A program made the position numbers and the translations under genes. This document shows, one piece after another, positions 1 to 9,368 of a stretch of DNA of 64,000 bases (the stretch's first letter is position 1; every line of letters begins with the position of its first letter). The stretch is taken from the NCBI RefSeq assembly GCF_016743775.1, contig NZ_JAEQMY010000016.1:1-64000 (forward strand). Direction: 5' to 3'. The notes under the pieces are model-generated. The model searched no databases. It saw nothing but the letters and a program-made list of their open reading frames with translations, and was not told the DNA's origin. This stretch comes from Microvirga aerilata (GTDB lineage: Bacteria > Pseudomonadota > Alphaproteobacteria > Rhizobiales > Beijerinckiaceae).

Positions 1-145
1 TGGGCGCCTCCGCAAATCGGCGCCAACCAGTGAATCACAAGTCATTGCTCGGATTCAAATTTCACTCGGACAGGCTCTAAGAACCTCAAGCTGACCGCGG
101 CTGACTTCCTGATCATCTAAGGAAGGTAACTACACGAGAAAAGCT

Positions 146-165
146 CTTCCTGGTGAACCAGGAAG
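146..165 (-). terminator. Possible intrinsic terminator of the signalling operon
   Basis: A 9-bp inverted repeat (CTTCCTGGT / ACCAGGAAG) with a very tight loop lies about 65 nt past the stop of the receiver-kinase gene. Read on the minus strand the stem is followed only by a short T run (AGCTTTTC), so this is a weak call. The rest of positions 1-231 shows no credible gene. Confidence 0.4.
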
Positions 166-231
166 AACTTTTCCTGCAGCGTAGAATCGAAGAAAAACGT
201 CAGGGTAGTATTGTCTTCGGGCGAAGAATGA

Positions 232-1272
232 TCAGACCGCAAAGGGCAGAACCGCCCGGGTCCCCGCGTGCTTCTGATCGTACTCGACGGCGGATTGCAG
301 GTTTGACGCCATGGCCTTCACGATCTTCGTGCCGAGGCCACTGCCCTGCACCTTTCCGGTGCCTTTCCAGCCGATGCCGTCGTCCTCGACAACGAGGACC
401 ACATTCTCACCTGCAGCAGACAACGCAACGCGGATGTCGCCGGTCGCGCCCTCCGGATAGGCGTATTTGAACGCGTTCGTCACGAGCTCGGTGACGATCA
501 CCCCCACGGATACGGCCTTGTCGGTAGGGATGGGGATCGCCTGCGCGATAAGGGTGATGGTGTGCTCCCGCCCCGCGGCCCGCATGGCGCCCTCGAGTTC
601 CTCGACGAGGCCCTGAAGATAGGTATCCATTTCGACGAAGCGGACATCGTTCGAGGTGTAGAGGCGGCGGTGAATCTGCGCGATTGCCGCGATGCGGCTT
701 TGGGTTTCCGTGAGAATGTCCTGAGCCACGGTGTCCGTGCCGAGAGCGCGCTGCTGCATGGCGACCAGGGAGGCCACCAGCTGAAGGCTGTTCGCAACGC
801 GGTGGTTCACCTCCCGCAGCAGCATTTCCGCCCGCTCCCGCGCCTCGCGCATCTCCCGCTCTGCGGCTTCCTTCTCCTGGCGGAGCCGTTGGGCCGCAAG
901 GGCCTGCTCGGCTGCCGTGCGCAGGAGGTCGAGGAACACGCCGCCCACATCCTTGACCACGTAGTCGGCCGCACCTGCCTTGAGGGCGGCCACCGCGATC
1001 CTTCCTTCGTCCGCCCCGGTCACGTAAACCACGGGGGGTGGATTAGGGAGAGCCTGGATCTCCGAGAGAACCTCCAGGCCTTCCTTGCCGGGCATGAAGT
1101 GATCGAGGGCGATCACGTCGAAGCATGCCGATGCGAGCTGTTTCAGCCCATCATCGCCACTGAGGGCATGGCTTACCTGGAAGCCATGGCGCGACAGCGC
1201 CCGCTCGACAAGGCGGCCGAGGCCGGGATCGTCGTCGATGTAGAGAAGCCGGGTTGGCTGGCTGTCTGTCAC
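232..1272 (-). CDS. Receiver-HisKA_2 hybrid sensor histidine kinase
   Basis: 346 residues from a GTG start at 1272. The open frame extends further upstream, but that part overlaps the preceding receiver gene and does not look like protein. The N-terminal receiver domain (about 8-120) has acidic residues DDD near 13 and phosphoacceptor Asp57 in ALDHFMPG. A short coiled linker leads to a HisKA_2 dimerisation domain with His157 in [12 protein letters not shown], then an HATPase with [10 protein letters not shown] and GSGLG boxes. There is no membrane segment, so it is cytosolic. It is the last gene of a three-gene operon, 7 nt after the receiver gene, and probably takes phosphate from or gives it to those partners. 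HisKA_2/HWE kinases of this class often feed the PhyR-EcfG general stress pathway; that link is inference. Confidence 0.88.
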   Translation of the reverse strand: MTDSQPTRLLYIDDDPGLGRLVERALSRHGFQVSHALSGDDGLKQLASACFDVIALDHFMPGKEGLEVLSEIQALPNPPPVVYVTGADEGRIAVAALKAGAADYVVKDVGGVFLDLLRTAAEQALAAQRLRQEKEAAEREMREARERAEMLLREVNHRVANSLQLVASLVAMQQRALGTDTVAQDILTETQSRIAAIAQIHRRLYTSNDVRFVEMDTYLQGLVEELEGAMRAAGREHTITLIAQAIPIPTDKAVSVGVIVTELVTNAFKYAYPEGATGDIRVALSAAGENVVLVVEDDGIGWKGTGKVQGSGLGTKIVKAMASNLQSAVEYDQKHAGTRAVLPFAV

Positions 1273-1279
1273 GCCTCTC

Positions 1280-1711
1280 TCACAGTGTCTCGGGTACCTG
1301 GATAACGGAAAGGAACAGTCCAAGCTGGCGTATCGCTTGCGAGAAGGATTCGTACTCGACCGGCTTGGTGATGTAGACATTGGCGCCAAGGTCGTAGCAA
1401 CGCTGCACCTCGCGCTGGTCGTCCGTGGTCGTCAGCACCACCACCGGAGCGCGCTTCAGCTTCTCGTCGTTCTTCAGCTTGGCCAGAATGTCGACACCGT
1501 TCATGTCGGGCAGGTTGAGATCCAGCAGCACCAGGAAGGGACCGGCGTTGCGCACCACGTCGCTGAACAGGTGCTCGATGGCGCTCGTGCCGCTCGCGAA
1601 GGTGCGGATCTCGTTGCAGACGCCTGCCCGGCGGATATTCTTCTCGATCAGACGGGCATGCCCCTCGTCGTCCTCGATCATGATGATGGTGACGGGATGC
1701 TGGTGGGGCAT
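1280..1711 (-). CDS. Single-domain response regulator, Rcp1/CheY-like
   Basis: 143 residues, receiver domain only, with no output domain. Acidic pair at residues 14-15 (IEDDE), phosphoacceptor Asp64 in [11 protein letters not shown], switch Thr in VVLTTTDD, and conserved Lys116 in YITKPVEY. The [10 protein letters not shown] stretch and the 143-residue length are typical of Rcp1-type regulators paired with phytochrome-like or multi-PAS kinases. Its ATG overlaps the stop of the upstream kinase by one base (TAATG), indicating translational coupling, so it is almost certainly the partner of that kinase. It probably works as a phosphorelay shuttle to the downstream receiver-HisKA_2 kinase. Confidence 0.9.
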   Translation of the reverse strand: MPHQHPVTIIMIEDDEGHARLIEKNIRRAGVCNEIRTFASGTSAIEHLFSDVVRNAGPFLVLLDLNLPDMNGVDILAKLKNDEKLKRAPVVVLTTTDDQREVQRCYDLGANVYITKPVEYESFSQAIRQLGLFLSVIQVPETL

Positions 1712-4593
1712 TACGCGGCCTCCGAACTCATGTTGATGTATTTGGGCAGCACGACCGTGAAGGTCGAGCCTTCTCCCAGCCGCGACGACACCGAGATCGT
1801 ACCGCCGAGCCTTCGCACAAGAGCGCGCACGTGCGCAAGACCGATTCCCTCCCCCTGCTGATCCTGCACTCCCGAGCGCCGGAACAGGTCGAAGATGCGC
1901 TCGTAGTCCTTGGGGTCGATCCCTCGGCCATTGTCCTCGATCTCATAACGGATGCCGATGCCGAGATCCTGTCCGCGCACCACGATCCGGCCCTGACGCG
2001 CGGGATCGAGGTACTTGACGGCATTGTCGATGAGGTTTCCGAAGATCTGCTCGACCGCCAGGCGGTCGCTCGTCAGATCCGGAACATTCTCGATCACAAG
2101 CTCCGCCCCACGTTCATGGAGCTGGTGTGCGACGCTTTGGCGCTGAGCCTCCAGAAGCGCGCCCATGCCCAGATGCTCCGGGGCCAGGACGCGCCGCCCT
2201 TCCCGCGACAGCTTGAGGATGGCGTTGATCAGCTTGTCCATCTTGACGGTCGAGGATCTGATGAAGCCGATCGCCTCCACGAGATCGGCCTCGACGGCCG
2301 AGCGAGTGTCTGGAGAGACCAGCCCTGGGTTCGTCTCGAGGACCTTCCTGTAAAACTGCTCGATCTCCGCGTGAGCGCTTTCGAGTTCACTGGTGAACCC
2401 CATGACGTTGACCAGCGGCGCCCGCAGGTCGTGGCTGACGATGTAGGCGAAGCGCTGGATTTCCTCGTTCGCGGCGTCAAGCTCGGCAACCCGGTCTGCG
2501 AGCATCGACGCGAGCCGCCGGGTTTCCTCCTCGGTTCGAACCGCGCGCTCCCGGCTTTCCCGGAGCTCCTCCTGGGCCTGCTTGAAGTCGTGGATGTCGG
2601 TGCAGGTTCCGAACCAGCGTATGATCCGGCCCTGGTCGTCCCGAACCGGCTGGGCCCGCCCGAGAACCCAGCGGTATTGCCCGGAACGATGCTTCAGGCG
2701 ATATTCGATGTGGTAGGGCTCGCCCGTCTCGAGGCAGTGGCGCCAGATGCTCCAGGCCCGCTCTTGATCGTCCGGGTGGAACATGCCGCTCCAGCCTGCC
2801 CCGTCGGTGGTCCCCTCGGGAACGCCCGTGTACTCGTACCAGCGTTGATTGTAATAGTCGTGATAGCCGTTCGGCTGCGTGGCCCAGATCAGCTGATCGA
2901 TCGAGTTGGCGATTGCGCGGAAGCGCTCTTCGCTTTCCCGCAGCGCCCGTTCCGTCTGCCGGTTTTCCGTAATGTCCACATTCACGCCGATCATGCCCAG
3001 GAACTCTCCGCCGGGGCTGAAACGGGGCTGCGCGTTGGTGCTGACGATACGATACTCGCCGTCGGCGCGTTGCAGGCGGGCCTCCGTGGAAAAGGGCGCT
3101 TGAGCCTGCATCCCCTGGCCGAACGGGCCGTAGAGGGCGTCGTGATCTTCCGGGTGGACCGTCGTGCCCCAGTCGAAGTCCGCAATGGCCTCAAGCTCCA
3201 CGCCCCAGAACTCCCGCTGCGCCCGGTTGAGGTAGACGCACTTGCCGTTCTGGTCTCCCATCCACAGCATGACGGGAGCGCTTTCCGCCACCAGCCGGAA
3301 ACGCTGCTCGCTTTCGCGAAGGGCGTCCTCGACGCGCTTCTGGTCGGTGATGTCGAGGATCACGCCCACAGCCCTTGCGGGGGTCCGGTCGGGGTTCAGC
3401 TTCATCTCGGCTCTCAGCAGCATCCACCGGATCGCCTGGTCAGGTCGGATGAAGCGGAACTCGACTTCGACGAAACGCTCGCCCCGAGCCATCGCCTCCT
3501 GCCCGGCCGCCTGCATCCGGTCGCGCTCGCCAGGGTAATAATGGGCGCGGATTTCGTCGATGCTTGGGCGCGCGTCGGCAGGAAAGCCGAGAAGCTGGTA
3601 CAGTTCCGGCGAGCCGACGAGAGTGTCCGTCGCCACGTCGAGCTCCCAGACCGCCATGCGCCCGGCATCGATCGCCAGACGGAGGCGGGACTCGCTTGCC
3701 CTTAGAGCATCCTCGCTCCGTTTCTGCTCGGTCACATCGTGCCCTTGCACGAAAATGCCCGAAACGGCACCGTCCGTGCCAAAGATGGGCTGGTAAACGA
3801 AGTCTAGGAAGCGCTCCTCCGGAGGGCTCCCCGGCTCCTGGCTAAGCGCGACGCGGATGCTCCGTCCGACAAACGGCTGACCGCGATTGTAGACGCGGTC
3901 GAGCAGGTCGATGAAGCCTTGGCCGACAACCTCGGGCAGGGCTTCCCGAACAGGCTTGCCGACGATGTTCTCGCGGCCGACGAGATGGAGATAAGCTGCA
4001 TTGGCCATCGTGAAGACGTGATCCGGCCCGCTGAGGGCGGCCATGAAGCCAGGCGCCTGTTCGAACAGACCGCGCAGGTGCTGCCGCTCCTTTTCAAGGG
4101 CGTCATTGGCCTCCTGCATCGCCTGTGCTTGGCGGAGCATGTTGGTCTCGATCAGGGCAGATGCGGCCGGGGATGGGGCCGAACTCCTCGCCAGAACCCG
4201 GAGGCGGTGGAGCTCCGATACGTCAACCGTATGCTGGAGGATGAATGTCATCTCTCCGTCATGGTTGAAAAGGGGAGTATGCGACGCACTCCAGTAGCGT
4301 TCTTCGAAGCCCTGCCCGTTCGGAAGCGGGATCGCATATTCGATGAGCGGCAGGTGATCGGCCACCTTGTCCCGGATGACGCGGTCGAAGGAGGCGCGCA
4401 GCTGACGGTAGCCGGGGGAGTCCGGATCGCTGGGGAAGGCATCGAACATGTTGCGTCCGATCAGATCCTCCCGCTCCCGCATGGTCACCTGGAGATAGGC
4501 ATCGTTCATCCCGCGGATGGTCAAGGATGAATCGAGCAGGATGTAAGGGTTCGGCGACGCGCTGAACAAAGCTTCGAAATTGATTGTCTTCAA
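1711..4593 (-). CDS. Multi-PAS sensor histidine kinase
   Basis: 960 residues from a TTG start at 4593 (no better start or clear ribosome site seen; the 5' end is uncertain). Five PAS modules in series: about 6-125, 172-295, 298-420, 424-548 and 552-675. Each of the last three ends in the PAC-type D-x-T signature followed by a linker of the ALRESE(Q)RFR kind. Then a short coiled coil, HisKA with His721 in VSHDLRAPLVNVMG, and an HATPase with NLIDNAVKYLDP, DNGRGI and GEGIGLA boxes. No membrane segments are visible, so it is a cytosolic sensor. The ligand cannot be read from the sequence; no GAF/PHY or bilin-binding Cys region is present. First gene of a coupled operon with two receiver proteins. 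Confidence 0.9.
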   Translation of the reverse strand: MKTINFEALFSASPNPYILLDSSLTIRGMNDAYLQVTMREREDLIGRNMFDAFPSDPDSPGYRQLRASFDRVIRDKVADHLPLIEYAIPLPNGQGFEERYWSASHTPLFNHDGEMTFILQHTVDVSELHRLRVLARSSAPSPAASALIETNMLRQAQAMQEANDALEKERQHLRGLFEQAPGFMAALSGPDHVFTMANAAYLHLVGRENIVGKPVREALPEVVGQGFIDLLDRVYNRGQPFVGRSIRVALSQEPGSPPEERFLDFVYQPIFGTDGAVSGIFVQGHDVTEQKRSEDALRASESRLRLAIDAGRMAVWELDVATDTLVGSPELYQLLGFPADARPSIDEIRAHYYPGERDRMQAAGQEAMARGERFVEVEFRFIRPDQAIRWMLLRAEMKLNPDRTPARAVGVILDITDQKRVEDALRESEQRFRLVAESAPVMLWMGDQNGKCVYLNRAQREFWGVELEAIADFDWGTTVHPEDHDALYGPFGQGMQAQAPFSTEARLQRADGEYRIVSTNAQPRFSPGGEFLGMIGVNVDITENRQTERALRESEERFRAIANSIDQLIWATQPNGYHDYYNQRWYEYTGVPEGTTDGAGWSGMFHPDDQERAWSIWRHCLETGEPYHIEYRLKHRSGQYRWVLGRAQPVRDDQGRIIRWFGTCTDIHDFKQAQEELRESRERAVRTEEETRRLASMLADRVAELDAANEEIQRFAYIVSHDLRAPLVNVMGFTSELESAHAEIEQFYRKVLETNPGLVSPDTRSAVEADLVEAIGFIRSSTVKMDKLINAILKLSREGRRVLAPEHLGMGALLEAQRQSVAHQLHERGAELVIENVPDLTSDRLAVEQIFGNLIDNAVKYLDPARQGRIVVRGQDLGIGIRYEIEDNGRGIDPKDYERIFDLFRRSGVQDQQGEGIGLAHVRALVRRLGGTISVSSRLGEGSTFTVVLPKYINMSSEAA

Positions 4594-4930
4594 CGGTATG
4601 TGCTGGGCAACCGCCAGCCCCCTTCATGATTGCCGGGCAGAGCTTGTCCATATTTAGGACGGATTTGGACAAGTGCCACGGGTCTGCGCAATCGCTGGGC
4701 CAGTGTGACCGATCCGTCACTCGGGAGGCTTGAAAGCGGCTCCCATAAGCGCAGGGCGGCTCCTTCATTGCCGGGGAGCCGGCCCTCCTCGCACTGAGGC
4801 AGAGCGTTTCTCCTGGAGCATGCGATCCCTTGCACCCCCGGAGCACGCAACCAAACCTTGGCCACAGGCGTTCCGCTGGCAGGATGAGGCTCAGGGCGTC
4901 CCGTGGCTTCGGGCGGATTGGGAAGACAGA
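4594..4930. other. Divergent intergenic region, kinase operon / ATP-grasp gene
   Basis: 337 bp between two divergent starts, so it must hold promoters for both. No convincing -35/-10, GGAAC-type promoter, riboswitch or small gene was recognised. Open frames crossing it have no protein-like composition. Confidence 0.5.
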
Positions 4931-6457
4931 ATGATGGGCGTTGAATCTGGCACCAGACAGCCCACGCCGGAAGCTGACCGGTTCAAGGATCTCCAGGGCC
5001 GGCTGACCCAAGCCTTCCGTGCCTTCGCCTCTCCCGACGCTCCCCGCACGGTTCTGATCGTGCCCAGCTTGAGCTTGGATCAGGAGGTGCTCGCAAGGAT
5101 CTCGGGCGCTCACCATTACGAGGAGCGCATGCTGTGCTACCTCATGCTGCTGCGGCTTCCCCGTACTCGGATCATCTACGTTTCGAGCTATCCGATCCCG
5201 GAGCCCATCATCGACTACTACATGCACCTCCTTCCGGGGATCCCGGCTCAGCATGCGAGAGCTCGCCTGACGCTCCTGTCCTGCCATGACGGATCGCCTG
5301 TCCCGCTGACGTCTAAGATTCTCGAGCGCTCCCGGCTGCTCCAGCGGATTCGTGACGCGATCCCCAATCCGGCATCCGCCTACATGACCTGCTTCAACGT
5401 CACGGAGCTGGAGCGCGACCTCGCATTGCGTCTCGATCTGCCCATCTACGGCTGCAGCCCGGATCTTCTCTCGTGGGGGTCCAAGAGCGGCTCCCGGAAA
5501 ATCTTCCGGGAGGCCGGCATCGCGATGCCCGAAGGGTTCGAGGATCTTTGCGGGGCCGATGAGGTTGCCGATGCCCTCGTGGAACTCAAGGCGCGGCGCC
5601 CGGGCATCAAGCGGGCGGTCGTCAAGCTCAACGAAGGTTTCTCCGGCGAGGGCAATGCCGTCTTCGCCTATGAGGGCTCCCCAGAGGAATCGGAGCTGCG
5701 CCCCTGGGTTCGGGAGCGCCTGCCCCATCTCGCCTTCGAGGCGAAGGACATGACTTGGGAACTCTTCTGCAAAAAGCTCGCACAGATGGGCGGGGTTGTT
5801 GAGGAGTTCATCGAGGGTGAGGTCAAGCGCTCCCCCTCGGCGCAATTCCGGGTCGACCCGCTTGGGCAGCTGGAGCCCGTCTCAACGCATGACCAGGTCC
5901 TTGGAGGCGAAAGCGGCCAGGTCTTTCTGGGCTGCACCTTCCCGGCCGATGATCGTTATCGCCTCGAAATCCAGGCGGATGGCCTGAAGGCCGCCCGGGC
6001 GCTGGCAGGAAAAGGCGTATGCGGACGCTTCGCAATCGACTTCCTGTCCGTCGAGGAAGGCGGGGAATGGCACCATTATGCCATAGAGATCAACCTGCGG
6101 CGCGGCGGGACGACCCATCCCTTCATGATGCTCGAATTCCTCACAGACGGCCGCTACGATCCGGCCACAGGCTCCTTCCAGACGCCATCCGGGCACCCGC
6201 GCTGCTACTACGCGTCGGATAACCTCGAGGCGGCGCAATACCGGGGCCTGGCTCCTGCGGACCTGATCGACATCGCCGCCCTGAACGGGCTCCATTTCGA
6301 CGGAGCCTGCCAGAAGGGCGTGGCCTTTCACCTGATCGGCGCCCTGTCGGAGTTCGGCAAGCTGGGCGTTCTGTGCATCGCCCCGTCCCATGAGGAGGCG
6401 GAGGCCCTTTATCGCCGCACCACCGAGGTTCTCGACCGGGAAAGCAGCCCTGCCTAA
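4931..6457 (+). CDS. ATP-grasp ligase, peptide ligase PGM1-related
   Basis: 508 residues from ATG 4931, chosen because GGAAG lies 8 nt upstream; the open frame runs 67 codons further but that part is not protein-like. The N-terminal half (LIVPSLSLDQEVLARI, then the HHYEERMLCYLML stretch and a YVSSYPIPEPIIDYY segment) matches the pre-ATP-grasp domain of PGM1-related proteins. The ATP-grasp domain follows: AVVKLNEGFSGEG as the nucleotide loop, VEEFIEG, and IDFLS with YAIEINLRRGGTTHP as the metal-binding strand. The C-terminal part (GLHFDGACQKGVAFHLIGAL) resembles the PGM1 C-terminal domain. The family couples a carboxylate to an amine with ATP; the type protein forms peptide bonds in pheganomycin biosynthesis. 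Substrate here is unknown. It is convergent with purT, a second ATP-grasp enzyme, but the families are distinct. Confidence 0.75.
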   Translation: MMGVESGTRQPTPEADRFKDLQGRLTQAFRAFASPDAPRTVLIVPSLSLDQEVLARISGAHHYEERMLCYLMLLRLPRTRIIYVSSYPIPEPIIDYYMHLLPGIPAQHARARLTLLSCHDGSPVPLTSKILERSRLLQRIRDAIPNPASAYMTCFNVTELERDLALRLDLPIYGCSPDLLSWGSKSGSRKIFREAGIAMPEGFEDLCGADEVADALVELKARRPGIKRAVVKLNEGFSGEGNAVFAYEGSPEESELRPWVRERLPHLAFEAKDMTWELFCKKLAQMGGVVEEFIEGEVKRSPSAQFRVDPLGQLEPVSTHDQVLGGESGQVFLGCTFPADDRYRLEIQADGLKAARALAGKGVCGRFAIDFLSVEEGGEWHHYAIEINLRRGGTTHPFMMLEFLTDGRYDPATGSFQTPSGHPRCYYASDNLEAAQYRGLAPADLIDIAALNGLHFDGACQKGVAFHLIGALSEFGKLGVLCIAPSHEEAEALYRRTTEVLDRESSPA

Positions 6458-6469
6458 AGGCGTGCCGGA

Positions 6470-7657
6470 TCAGTCCTCGTAGGTGATCCGAACCTTTGCG
6501 GCTGCCTGCCGCGCCCGCTCCCGGGCTTCGTCGACCGAGCGTCCAGCGGCCAAGGCAACGCCCATGCGGCGATGCTTGCGGGTCGTCGGCTTGCCGAACA
6601 GCCGAACCTCCACTCCTCCGCCGTCGCCACCCAAGGCAAGGGCCTCCCGCAATCCCTGGATGGAGAATCGCTCGGCCTCGCGCTCGGCCAGGATCACTGC
6701 GGAGGCGGTGGGTCCGTGAAGACGGACCCGGGGGACCGGAAGCCCCAGAACGGCGCGGGCATGGAGGTCGAACTCGGAGAGATCCTGGGACAGGAGCGTG
6801 ACGAGGCCCGTGTCGTGCGGCCGGGGAGAGAGTTCGGAGAAGATCACCTCGTCCTTCGTGACGAAGAATTCGACCCCGAAGATCCCGTAGCCGCCGAGGT
6901 TGTCGACCACCTTCCGGGCCATCTCCTTGGCGTCATCCAGCAGCTTGTCGGTCATGGGAGTCGGCTGCCAGGACTCCTGGTAATCCCCCCTCTCCTGCCG
7001 ATGGCCGATCGGCTCGCAGAAGGAGACGCCCTCGCGGGAGCGGATCGTCAGAAGGGTGATCTCGTACTCGAAGGCGACGAATTCCTCGACGATGACCTTC
7101 TTGCGGTCACCGCGCATGTTGGCGACGGCATCGTTCCAGGCCTGCTCCAGTTGCTCGGGCGTGCGCACCGTGCTCTGCCCCTTGCCGGACGAGGACATGA
7201 CAGGTTTGATCACGCAGGGCAGGCCCGTATGTTCAGCGCCTGCCCTCACCTCCTCCAGACTCTCCGCATAGCGGTACCTGGAAGTGCGCAGACCGAGCTC
7301 GGTTGCGGCAAGCTCCCGAATGCGATCCCGGTTCATGGTCAGCGAGGCGGCGCGGGCGGAGGGAACGACCGTGTAACCCTTATCCTCGAACTCCTGGAGC
7401 ACTTCCGTCCTGATCGCCTCGATCTCCGGGACGATGAAATCGGGCCTGTGCTTCTCGAGGGCGCCCTTGAGCGCATCCGCATCGAGCATGGAGAAGACCT
7501 CGGCCTCGTCGGCCACCTGCATGGCGGGAGCGTTCCTGTAGCTGTCGCAGGCAACCACGTGGCATCCGTACCGCTTGGCCGAGATCACGAATTCCTTGCC
7601 GAGTTCGCCCGATCCGAGAAGAAGAATTTTGGCTGTGAACACGGAGTTGCCTTTCAT
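6470..7657 (-). CDS. purT: Formate-dependent phosphoribosylglycinamide formyltransferase PurT
   Basis: 395 residues from ATG 7657, matching the usual length of about 390; the open frame extends 40 codons further but those residues are unlike PurT. It carries out step three of purine synthesis using formate and ATP instead of formyl-tetrahydrofolate. Visible features: N-terminal ILLLGSGELGKEF Rossmann-like glycine motif, CVIKPVMSSSGKGQS ATP-grasp loop, VIVEEFVAFEYEITLLT, and GVEFFVTKDEVIFSELSPRPHDTG metal/ATP segment. Located between an ATP-grasp ligase and an oxidoreductase gene, with no other purine synthesis genes nearby. Confidence 0.95.
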   Translation of the reverse strand: MKGNSVFTAKILLLGSGELGKEFVISAKRYGCHVVACDSYRNAPAMQVADEAEVFSMLDADALKGALEKHRPDFIVPEIEAIRTEVLQEFEDKGYTVVPSARAASLTMNRDRIRELAATELGLRTSRYRYAESLEEVRAGAEHTGLPCVIKPVMSSSGKGQSTVRTPEQLEQAWNDAVANMRGDRKKVIVEEFVAFEYEITLLTIRSREGVSFCEPIGHRQERGDYQESWQPTPMTDKLLDDAKEMARKVVDNLGGYGIFGVEFFVTKDEVIFSELSPRPHDTGLVTLLSQDLSEFDLHARAVLGLPVPRVRLHGPTASAVILAEREAERFSIQGLREALALGGDGGGVEVRLFGKPTTRKHRRMGVALAAGRSVDEARERARQAAAKVRITYED

Positions 7658-7783
7658 CGGTAGCTTGAGGCCGCAGCCCCTCGGAGAGGGGAAATGCCGC
7701 TGCAGTCGGTGTGCGTCGAGACGGTGTGGCCGAGTCGGGCTCTCCCGTAAAGCCAAAGCGATCGAGGCTGTCGACACTCGGGA

Positions 7784-8779
7784 TCACGGCACCTCGACCA
7801 CCACCTTGCCGACGGTCTTGCCCGATTCCAGCGCCTCGTGCGCCTCGACCGTCCGATCCAAGGTGAAGCGTGCACCGATGTGGTGCTTGAGCCTGCCCGA
7901 ACGCAGGGCATCCGAAGTAGCGGCAATTGCTTCCGCATGTGCCTGCTCGCCCATGACATAGACCAGGACGAAATGCATGGTCGCATCCAGTCCGGCAAGG
8001 GGCCAAAATGGCAGTGCCGGCACGGGAACTTCATCGGATGCGTAGGATGAGACGACGCCGCGCACCTTCAGCACCTTGAGCGTCGTGTCCAGATTGGCGC
8101 CGAACGCCACATCGACGATGCGGTCGATACCGCGCCCGTCCGCTGCTCCCGTGATCTCGGCGATCCGGCCGGCTACGTCTTCGTCACGCCGGTTGATGAT
8201 GAAGTCGGCTCCGGCCTCGCGGGCGACCTTGGCCTGCTCGTCGCGGCTTACGGTGGCGATGACCCTGGCTCCCCCGTGCCTTGCGAACTGCACGGCATAG
8301 TACCCGACGGCGCCCGCGCCTCCGGTCACCAGGACGGTCTTTCCATCGACAGCCCCATCGGCGAACACGCAGCGATGCGCCGTCAGGGCCGGAACCCCCA
8401 AACAAGCCCCTTCCTCGAAGGATATGTTGTCTGGCAGAGGGACAGCGTTGGCGGCAGGCACGGCGGCATATTCCGCCGCACATCCGAAAGGACGGCCGAG
8501 TTGGGCTTCGTAGATCCAGACCCGCTCACCGATACGGCCGGTGTCCACTCCGTCGCCAACCTTCTCGATCGCCCCTGCACCATCCTGGTGCGGGATGATC
8601 CGGGGCCAGGGATTAGGTCTGGCGCCGGCGCCGCTCCGGGATTTCGTGTCGGACGGGTTGATGCCTGTCGCATGGATCCGAACCAGCACCTCGCCAGGCT
8701 GAGGCTCCGGGGTCGCCATATCGCCGAACTGGAGCACATCCCGCGCCGCTCCCCTGCGCTCATACCAGACGGCCTTCAT
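7784..8779 (-). CDS. NADPH:quinone reductase-like MDR oxidoreductase
   Basis: 331 residues, ATG 8779 preceded by GAGGA. Medium-chain dehydrogenase/reductase of the zeta-crystallin/quinone oxidoreductase branch. The N-terminal GroES-like fold begins MKAVWYERRGAARDVL and contains GINPSDTKSR and the HQDGAGAIEKVG stretch where zinc enzymes would carry ligands; no structural zinc cysteines are present. The cofactor domain has VLVTGGAGAVGYYAVQFA for NADPH. The reaction is probably single-step NADPH reduction of a quinone or an alpha,beta-unsaturated carbonyl. Monocistronic in appearance. Confidence 0.85.
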   Translation of the reverse strand: MKAVWYERRGAARDVLQFGDMATPEPQPGEVLVRIHATGINPSDTKSRSGAGARPNPWPRIIPHQDGAGAIEKVGDGVDTGRIGERVWIYEAQLGRPFGCAAEYAAVPAANAVPLPDNISFEEGACLGVPALTAHRCVFADGAVDGKTVLVTGGAGAVGYYAVQFARHGGARVIATVSRDEQAKVAREAGADFIINRRDEDVAGRIAEITGAADGRGIDRIVDVAFGANLDTTLKVLKVRGVVSSYASDEVPVPALPFWPLAGLDATMHFVLVYVMGEQAHAEAIAATSDALRSGRLKHHIGARFTLDRTVEAHEALESGKTVGKVVVEVP

Positions 8780-8975
8780 CGGATCCTCGTTTTTGGCTGA
8801 AATCGTTGTGCTTTCATCTTTTCAACAGCGCGCCATGGATCCGGTTTCCTCCAGGGGCGTTCAAGAGCATCGCGTCCTTGAGGCCTCGCTTGCGCCCAGT
8901 GCAGCCCTGCCGTCTCAATCGCGCATTACGCCATCGTGAGCCTCGTGGGTTAAGGGACTGCGCAGGAGAAGATTT

Positions 8976-9275
8976 ATGCCAGCCAAGAAGAACTCATCCG
9001 CTGCCCAAACCCGGCGTGTGACCCGTGTCGAGCCTCCTGCGCTCGAGGAAGCAGTCGCGGCGGCTCAGGGGCTGACGGACGACATCGAGAGCCAGGTCGA
9101 AATCGCCTCGCAGCTCATGGGCCTGCCGGAGGACGAAGTGAGGCCTGTCGTGCTCAAGACCGCTCCCCGGGTACAGGTCCGGCGGCCCGAGCGCTTCCCC
9201 TCCTTCGAGCGGAGCGAAGGGCCGAAGGTGGTCGTGGTCGAACGCAAGCGCCCCCGCCTCGCCATTCCCCGGTAA
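8976..9275 (+). CDS. Small conserved-looking hypothetical protein
   Basis: 99 residues, ATG 8976 with AGGAGA 6 nt upstream. Lys/Arg/Ser-rich start, then a helical acidic centre (ALEEAVAAAQGLTDDIESQVEIASQLMGLPEDEV) and a basic, proline-containing C-terminus with VVVVERKRPRLAIPR. No signal peptide or membrane segment. I do not recognise a family. The strong ribosome site and protein-like composition favour a real gene over the longer antisense frame across it. Confidence 0.65.
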   Translation: MPAKKNSSAAQTRRVTRVEPPALEEAVAAAQGLTDDIESQVEIASQLMGLPEDEVRPVVLKTAPRVQVRRPERFPSFERSEGPKVVVVERKRPRLAIPR

Positions 9276-9368
9276 CCTCACCAACCTGCCTCCCGCTCGG
9301 TTGCGTCGGCCTCTTCGGCCGGCGCCCTCGCGTCTTCGCCGCAACCCTTCCCGCGGGATCCTCCTCAC

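Noticed and set aside
1831-3705. 624-codon plus-strand open frame
   Set aside because: Antisense shadow of the multi-PAS kinase.
4259-5845. 528-codon minus-strand open frame
   Set aside because: Overlaps the ATP-grasp gene antisense and the kinase gene in a different frame; no recognisable domains.
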